NCBI RefSeq assembly: GCF_041080865.1
Contig: NZ_CP160906.1
Location: 930,001 to 994,000, forward strand
Source: Psychromonas sp. MME1
GTDB taxonomy: Bacteria; Pseudomonadota; Gammaproteobacteria; Enterobacterales; Psychromonadaceae
Direction of reading: 5' to 3'
Length of the DNA: 64,000 nt
Both the position numbers and the translations under genes were made by a program. The notes beneath the pieces were generated by a model. The model had not been told where the DNA came from. It was given only the letters and a program-made list of their open reading frames with translations, and ran no database searches. Of this stretch, positions 59,984 to 64,000 are shown piece after piece. Positions within the stretch are counted from its first letter, which is position 1. Every line of letters begins with the position of its first letter.

Positions 59984-61003
59984 TCAAGATGCCTTGTCAG
60001 GTGTTAGCTCGGATAGCAGATCGTTAGGAAAGTGTATACCGGCTTGTAGGCGAGCTTCAGTTAGCACGTCGATTACCACGAGTGAGTGGTCCAGCAATGC
60101 TAAACAAGCGGCATAATTGTTACTGTGGTAGAGAGCCGCGAATACTTTAAATTCATCAACCATACGATTGCTATATTCCCCTTTATTGGTTGATATAGAA
60201 GCCTCCTCTATTAACTTAAATTCTACCTCTTTAGCTTCGTTAGTTGGCCCGGCTATTTTCACGTAACCCTTTGTACCTTGCACCGTTGCATGACATGGGC
60301 TTTGTGAATCTTTAGCGGCACTACATATCGCAGTGAAATGCGGGTAGTTCATCACTAAAACACCTGAAGTGTCGATACCATTAAAACCGATGTTAGCGTG
60401 ATAATGTAGCGATTCTGGTTTACCGAAAAGTCGACAAACAAAGTGAATGTTATAGACATTGATATCGAACAGCGAGCCGCCTGAGTAGGCTGGATCAAAC
60501 GCCGCTAATACTTCGCCCTGTTGGTATTTAGGGTAACGACTGGAAAACTGTGAGTAATTGCACTGTATTAGTTTAATCTCCCCGATTTCAGCTAACTTTT
60601 CCTTTACATAGGCAAGGTTCTTTGAGTGGATCAAGGTGATCGCTTCGAACAGATATAATTTTTTCTCTCGTGCTAAATCTGCGAGTTCTTTTAGTTCGTG
60701 ATAGTTTGAGGTAAATGGTTTTTCACATATCACATGTTTTCCTGCGAGTAGGGCACGTTTACTGTAGTGATGGTGTAGGCTGTTAGGAATACCAATATAG
60801 ATCATTTCGATATCAGCATCTTCAAGAAATCGATCGTAATCGCAGTAAATTTTGTTAATGCTATATTGTTTCTGTAGCTCCTCAGCTACTGCGCGCGATT
60901 TTTCGCGAACGACGATCGCTTGTATTGTTATTTCAGGCACATAGGTCAATGCTGCTAAGGCTTCTTTTACAATATTTCCTGAACCAACAATCCCAAGTTT
61001 CAT
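59984..61003 (-). CDS. Gfo/Idh/MocA family oxidoreductase
   Basis: A 339-residue NAD(P)-dependent dehydrogenase. The N-terminal Rossmann fold has GIVGSGNIVKEALA, and VICEKPFTS carries the family Lys (EKP). The C-terminal domain contains GGSLFDINVYNIHFVCRLFG with the expected Asp and His positions of this family. Members act on sugars, inositols or related polyols. The substrate here is unknown. AGGAGA precedes the ATG. It lies 52 bases upstream of the SDR-like gene on the same strand. Confidence 0.85.
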   Translation of the reverse strand: MKLGIVGSGNIVKEALAALTYVPEITIQAIVVREKSRAVAEELQKQYSINKIYCDYDRFLEDADIEMIYIGIPNSLHHHYSKRALLAGKHVICEKPFTSNYHELKELADLAREKKLYLFEAITLIHSKNLAYVKEKLAEIGEIKLIQCNYSQFSSRYPKYQQGEVLAAFDPAYSGGSLFDINVYNIHFVCRLFGKPESLHYHANIGFNGIDTSGVLVMNYPHFTAICSAAKDSQSPCHATVQGTKGYVKIAGPTNEAKEVEFKLIEEASISTNKGEYSNRMVDEFKVFAALYHSNNYAACLALLDHSLVVIDVLTEARLQAGIHFPNDLLSELTPDKAS

Positions 61004-61143
61004 CGTCTATCTCCTATCCGTTTGTCGTTGTCATAGAGGCTGCAGGTAACAGCGCTATGTCACTTTACAAATAATGTCCACTATACGCAAATAATGATGT
61101 TGATTCTGTTACGCTTTTCCTTGCTATCCCCTATGAGGGTTAA

Positions 61144-62397
61144 TTAGCAATGTATTTTCGGTATATCCTTCCAATTAGTCGTGTATTGTGGGGTTAAAAA
61201 CTGCCGTCGCATTGACCATTTTTCATTAACACCTTGACTGGCAAATAGTACGCTATCTCGACCATATTTTTGGTTAACATTATCAACTAAATTCATCAGT
61301 TGATTATCGTTTTGGGCGTCATTAAAGAGATCATATTGCTGGTGGTGTGTACTGCTCAAATTAACTAAACCGACACCTATTTTATAATATTGAATACCGG
61401 GTATATAAAGTCTCTGAATATCATTAGTGATTGCTTTAATTAAGGTTGGGGTGCTTTGCGTTGGCGGGGTAAAGTGTTTAATAATCTTAAAATAGCGGGG
61501 AGCGGTATCAAATGGGCTATTTGCCACAAAAGCCATTAAAGTACCACAAAGTGACCCTTGAATACGTAGTTTTTCGGCTGCGATAGTTATATGTTTAACA
61601 AGGGCTTGTTGTAAACAGGCGATATTTACAATACGTTGTCCCACGCTCCGTGTCGAAAATATTTGTCGCTTATCTGCGCGCGTTTCATCCCATCCTTTAC
61701 ATTTTTCACCATTTAATTCTTGAATAGTGCGTAGCAATTCAATATTGAAATTTTGTTCGATTATATGGCGCTTTAACTGGAGTAGTTTGGTCACACTATT
61801 AACCCCCATATCGCAGAGTTTTCTATTTGTTTTACGGCCAATTCCCCATACCTCACTAGGCGATATATTTTTGAAGATATGATTCGTCATATCAGCAGGG
61901 GTTAATAGAGAGACGCCATTCGAGTCAGGTGATTTTTTGGCGATGTGATTGGCAAGCTTTGCTAATGTCATCGTCGCCCCTAAACCGACACAAACAGGTA
62001 AGCGCGCCTCCTTCCAGACTGCTTTGCGCATTTCCTGTGCATCTTGAATAAGGTTGGGAATGGTTAAAAAATCTGCAAATAAAAGAAAGCATTCATCAAT
62101 GGAGTAGATATGCTGTATAGGCGCAAATCGCCCAATAATTTGCATCATTTTGCCAGAGAGATCTCCATATAACTCATAGTTAGAGGAGCAAACTATTATA
62201 CCCTTTGTGTTACATAGTGTTCGATATTTAAAATAGGGCTGAAATTTTTTAATACCCAAGGATATGGCTTGTTTATTCGCAGCGATAATACAGCCATCGT
62301 TATTAGATAGCACAACCATTGGCTTACCACGCCATTCGGGGCGGAAAACTTGCTCAGAGCTGCAATAAAATGCGTTCGCATCAACTAATGCATACAT
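61144..62397 (-). CDS. umuC: UmuC, error-prone DNA polymerase V catalytic subunit
   Basis: A 417-residue Y-family polymerase that copies damaged DNA. The N-terminus is MYALVDANAFYCSSEQVFRP with the first catalytic Asp, then YGDLSG and YSIDECFLLF (second Asp/Glu set), and the little-finger part follows. The ATG at 62397 overlaps the umuD stop by one base (TAATG). The longer open frame further upstream lies within umuD. Confidence 0.95.
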   Translation of the reverse strand: MYALVDANAFYCSSEQVFRPEWRGKPMVVLSNNDGCIIAANKQAISLGIKKFQPYFKYRTLCNTKGIIVCSSNYELYGDLSGKMMQIIGRFAPIQHIYSIDECFLLFADFLTIPNLIQDAQEMRKAVWKEARLPVCVGLGATMTLAKLANHIAKKSPDSNGVSLLTPADMTNHIFKNISPSEVWGIGRKTNRKLCDMGVNSVTKLLQLKRHIIEQNFNIELLRTIQELNGEKCKGWDETRADKRQIFSTRSVGQRIVNIACLQQALVKHITIAAEKLRIQGSLCGTLMAFVANSPFDTAPRYFKIIKHFTPPTQSTPTLIKAITNDIQRLYIPGIQYYKIGVGLVNLSSTHHQQYDLFNDAQNDNQLMNLVDNVNQKYGRDSVLFASQGVNEKWSMRRQFLTPQYTTNWKDIPKIHC

Positions 62398-62807
62398 TAA
62401 GTGATATTCTCTAAAAGGTGGCTGGGGCGATGACATCGAATGGATCGGATCACCACGCCTTCAATCGTAAATTGGTCATTTTCTCGTATTGATATAGCAT
62501 GGAAGTACTGATTAGCCGAGAGTAGCATCCGATTAGGTATATCGATAATTTTGCAAATAAACTCACCATTCAAATTTGCCACAATAACATCTTGATTTTT
62601 AACCTGAATATGTCTGTCGATAATTAAAATATCGCCACTAAAAATACCAATTCCTTGCATAGAGTGGCCATCAGCTTTACCAATAAAAGTTGAGCTTGGG
62701 TGGTCGACAAGCAGCGCATCGAGGCTTAATGGCAATTGAAGATAATCACTCGCAGGAGATTCAAATCCGGTAATGCCTGCACTTGCAGGTATAGGTATAA
62801 TGTTCAT
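62397..62807 (-). CDS. umuD: UmuD, polymerase V subunit (LexA-type self-cleaving)
   Basis: A 136-residue S24-family protein. RecA-stimulated self-cleavage should occur between Ala10 and Gly11 (PASAGITGFESP). Catalytic Ser49 is in GKADGHSMQG and Lys86 in EFICKIID. The N-terminal arm is about 14 residues shorter than E. coli UmuD. It precedes umuC, and a perfect SOS box lies just upstream. Confidence 0.95.
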   Translation of the reverse strand: MNIIPIPASAGITGFESPASDYLQLPLSLDALLVDHPSSTFIGKADGHSMQGIGIFSGDILIIDRHIQVKNQDVIVANLNGEFICKIIDIPNRMLLSANQYFHAISIRENDQFTIEGVVIRSIRCHRPSHLLENIT

Positions 62808-62817
62808 AGCGACCTAG

Positions 62818-62833
62818 CTGTATAAATAAACAG
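62818..62833 (-). promoter_or_regulatory. LexA (SOS) box of umuDC
   Basis: CTGTATAAATAAACAG has the exact CTGT-N8-ACAG form and lies 11 bases before the umuD start, so umuDC should be damage-inducible through LexA. Confidence 0.9.
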
Positions 62834-63039
62834 TATTATTATAATGAACAAATTGATAAGTACAAGGGGAAAAATAAATCGATTTATTGGAATATTGAAG
62901 TTGATTAGTTGTAATGCATTTGTTAACAGTGTTAACTTAATGTCCTCCTTGCATTGCTTTATATAAACCTAAGTCATTATTGGGTTGAGCTTCGTGATAA
63001 ACCAAGGCAATTAACTGTTACCGATAAGAGACTTCTTCT

Positions 63040-63899
63040 ATGTCATCATCCCGATTAATCCTTGTTACCGTCATTGCAATGATCGCCTTTGCTGGTAATT
63101 CATTGCTCTGTAGATTGGCTTTTAACGAGACGAACATTGATGCGGCGAGTTTTACAACGATTAGAATTTTATCCGCTGTCGTGATGCTCGCTGTCGTCGT
63201 TACTTTGAAAAATCGTCAGCTAATATGGGGAGGTAATTGGATTTCTGCGATTTCGCTACTAGCTTATGCAGCGGGATTTTCATTTGCTTACCTAAGTCTT
63301 CCTGCTGCTACTGGTGCGCTTCTGCTGTTTGGTGCCGTGCAAGCTACAATGATCAGTTATGGCGTGTTTGCCGGGGAGTTGACGAATATTAAACAGTTTT
63401 CAGGTATTGCGTTGGCATTAGGTGGTTTAATTGTGCTTTTCTTGCCTGGGTTAGCGTCGCCCCCTTTAGTGGGATCGCTACTGATGCTAGGCGCAGGTAT
63501 CGCATGGGGATCTATTCGTTGCGTGGACGAAGTGCTGGTGATGCAACGCAAGAAACATCTGGTAATTTTCTCCGTGCGGCTCCACTCGCATTAGTGGTAA
63601 GCATGTTAATGATACCGCAAATGAGTGTCGATTATTCCGGAATTGTGTATGCCGTGGCATCGGGTGCGTTAGCATCGGGTATCGGCTACGCACTTTGGTA
63701 TAGCGTTTTACCTTATTTGAAAGCCACAAGCGCAGCAACCGTTCAACTAAGTGTTCCAGTAATAACTGCACTAGGTGGTGTGGTTTTGTTGGGCGAACCA
63801 ATTACGTTTAGGTTAGTGTTAGCATCCTGTGCAATTTTAGGGGGAATCTGTATATATATTTTAGCGAAGGGAGACGCAGCCGTTGCCCACAAAAAATAA
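63040..63899 (+). pseudogene. EamA/DMT family transporter, frameshifted
   Basis: A drug/metabolite transporter with two EamA repeats. The first frame (from 63040) carries about five hydrophobic segments (IAMIAFAGNSLLCRLAF, FAYLSLPAATGALLLFGAVQATMI, GSLLMLGAGIAWG) and breaks near 63509. A missing base in TGGGGATC (for TGGGGAATC) would restore WGIYSLRGRSAGDATQETSG, which the second frame continues through four or five more segments (SGALASGIGYALWYSVLPYLKA). Together they give about ten segments, as expected for the family. The substrate is unknown. Confidence 0.8.
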
Positions 63900-63952
63900 G
63901 CGAGGATGTTTTTTAAGCACTTTTCCTGCATAAAATTGAGGCAATATATTTC

Positions 63953-63966
63953 ATACCTATTGGTAT
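63953..63966. repeat. Short palindrome near the right edge
   Basis: ATACC-TATT-GGTAT at 63953-63966 resembles the ATACCAAT ends of the MITE-like repeats, and ATACCAATCGGTAA near 24103. It may be the edge of another element cut by the window end. Confidence 0.25.
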
Positions 63967-64000
63967 TAGCCATTATGCTCTCTGTTGTTGATGAACGGAC

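Overview
The window is chromosomal DNA from an AT-rich marine gammaproteobacterium. Gene content and order (rnt next to motY, hexR before pykA, yajD, DUF3010, DUF2989, DUF1315, nhaD, LetA/LetB, lpp) fit the Psychromonas/Shewanella/Vibrio side of the class, and Psychromonas is my best guess. Genus and species cannot be proved from the sequence alone.

Layout. 1-2.4 kb: end of leuD, a second LeuA-like synthase and DUF3010. 2.5-8.9 kb: housekeeping genes (HAD phosphatase, HNH protein YajD, a broken motY beside rnt, an HDOD-GAF protein, DUF2989 lipoprotein, DUF1315). 8.9-12.5 kb: central carbon metabolism (pykA and a frameshifted hexR, divergent from a frameshifted glk). 12.6-17.8 kb: tRNA-Ser(GGA), a repeat element, an HBM-type chemoreceptor, a DsbA-like protein and a frameshifted radD. 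17.8-24.1 kb: NhaD antiporter and an RND efflux permease/adaptor pair. 24.3-29.4 kb: a degenerate AAA+-like protein and a large lipoprotein pullulanase. 29.5-35.5 kb: a YebC/YeeN protein between two inverted repeat copies, DUF342, SelO, YghU and a YjfB-like small protein. 35.8-40.6 kb: a LetA/LetB lipid transport operon and a Braun-type lipoprotein. 40.7-45.7 kb: sbcDC. 45.7-57.9 kb: a sugar island with AraC, a domain-permuted GH3, a LacI regulator, an ascorbate-type PTS (IIA, IIB, IIC), a dCache chemoreceptor, a GH1 6-phospho-beta-glucosidase and a LysR regulator. 58-64 kb: SprA-like protein with a small partner, a frameshifted SDR-like gene, a Gfo/Idh/MocA oxidoreductase, umuDC with a perfect SOS box, and a frameshifted EamA transporter.

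How the genes fit together. Alpha-glucans would be cut outside the cell by the pullulanase, whose upstream region carries LacI-type palindromes and a CRP-like site. The 46-57 kb island looks like uptake and hydrolysis of a beta-linked sugar by phosphorylation (PTS plus GH1) and by direct hydrolysis (GH3). Its control region combines a 17-bp inverted repeat with a CRP-like site.

The most notable signals are a three-copy MITE-like repeat family, an eight-MCE LetB with LetA split over two genes, the permuted GH3, the unusual pairing of an ascorbate-type PTS with a 6-phospho-beta-glucosidase, and a stand-alone AAA+-like protein that has lost its nucleotide-binding motifs. Six genes carry single-base frameshifts (motY also has a nonsense codon). 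Whether these are true pseudogenes or sequencing errors cannot be decided here.
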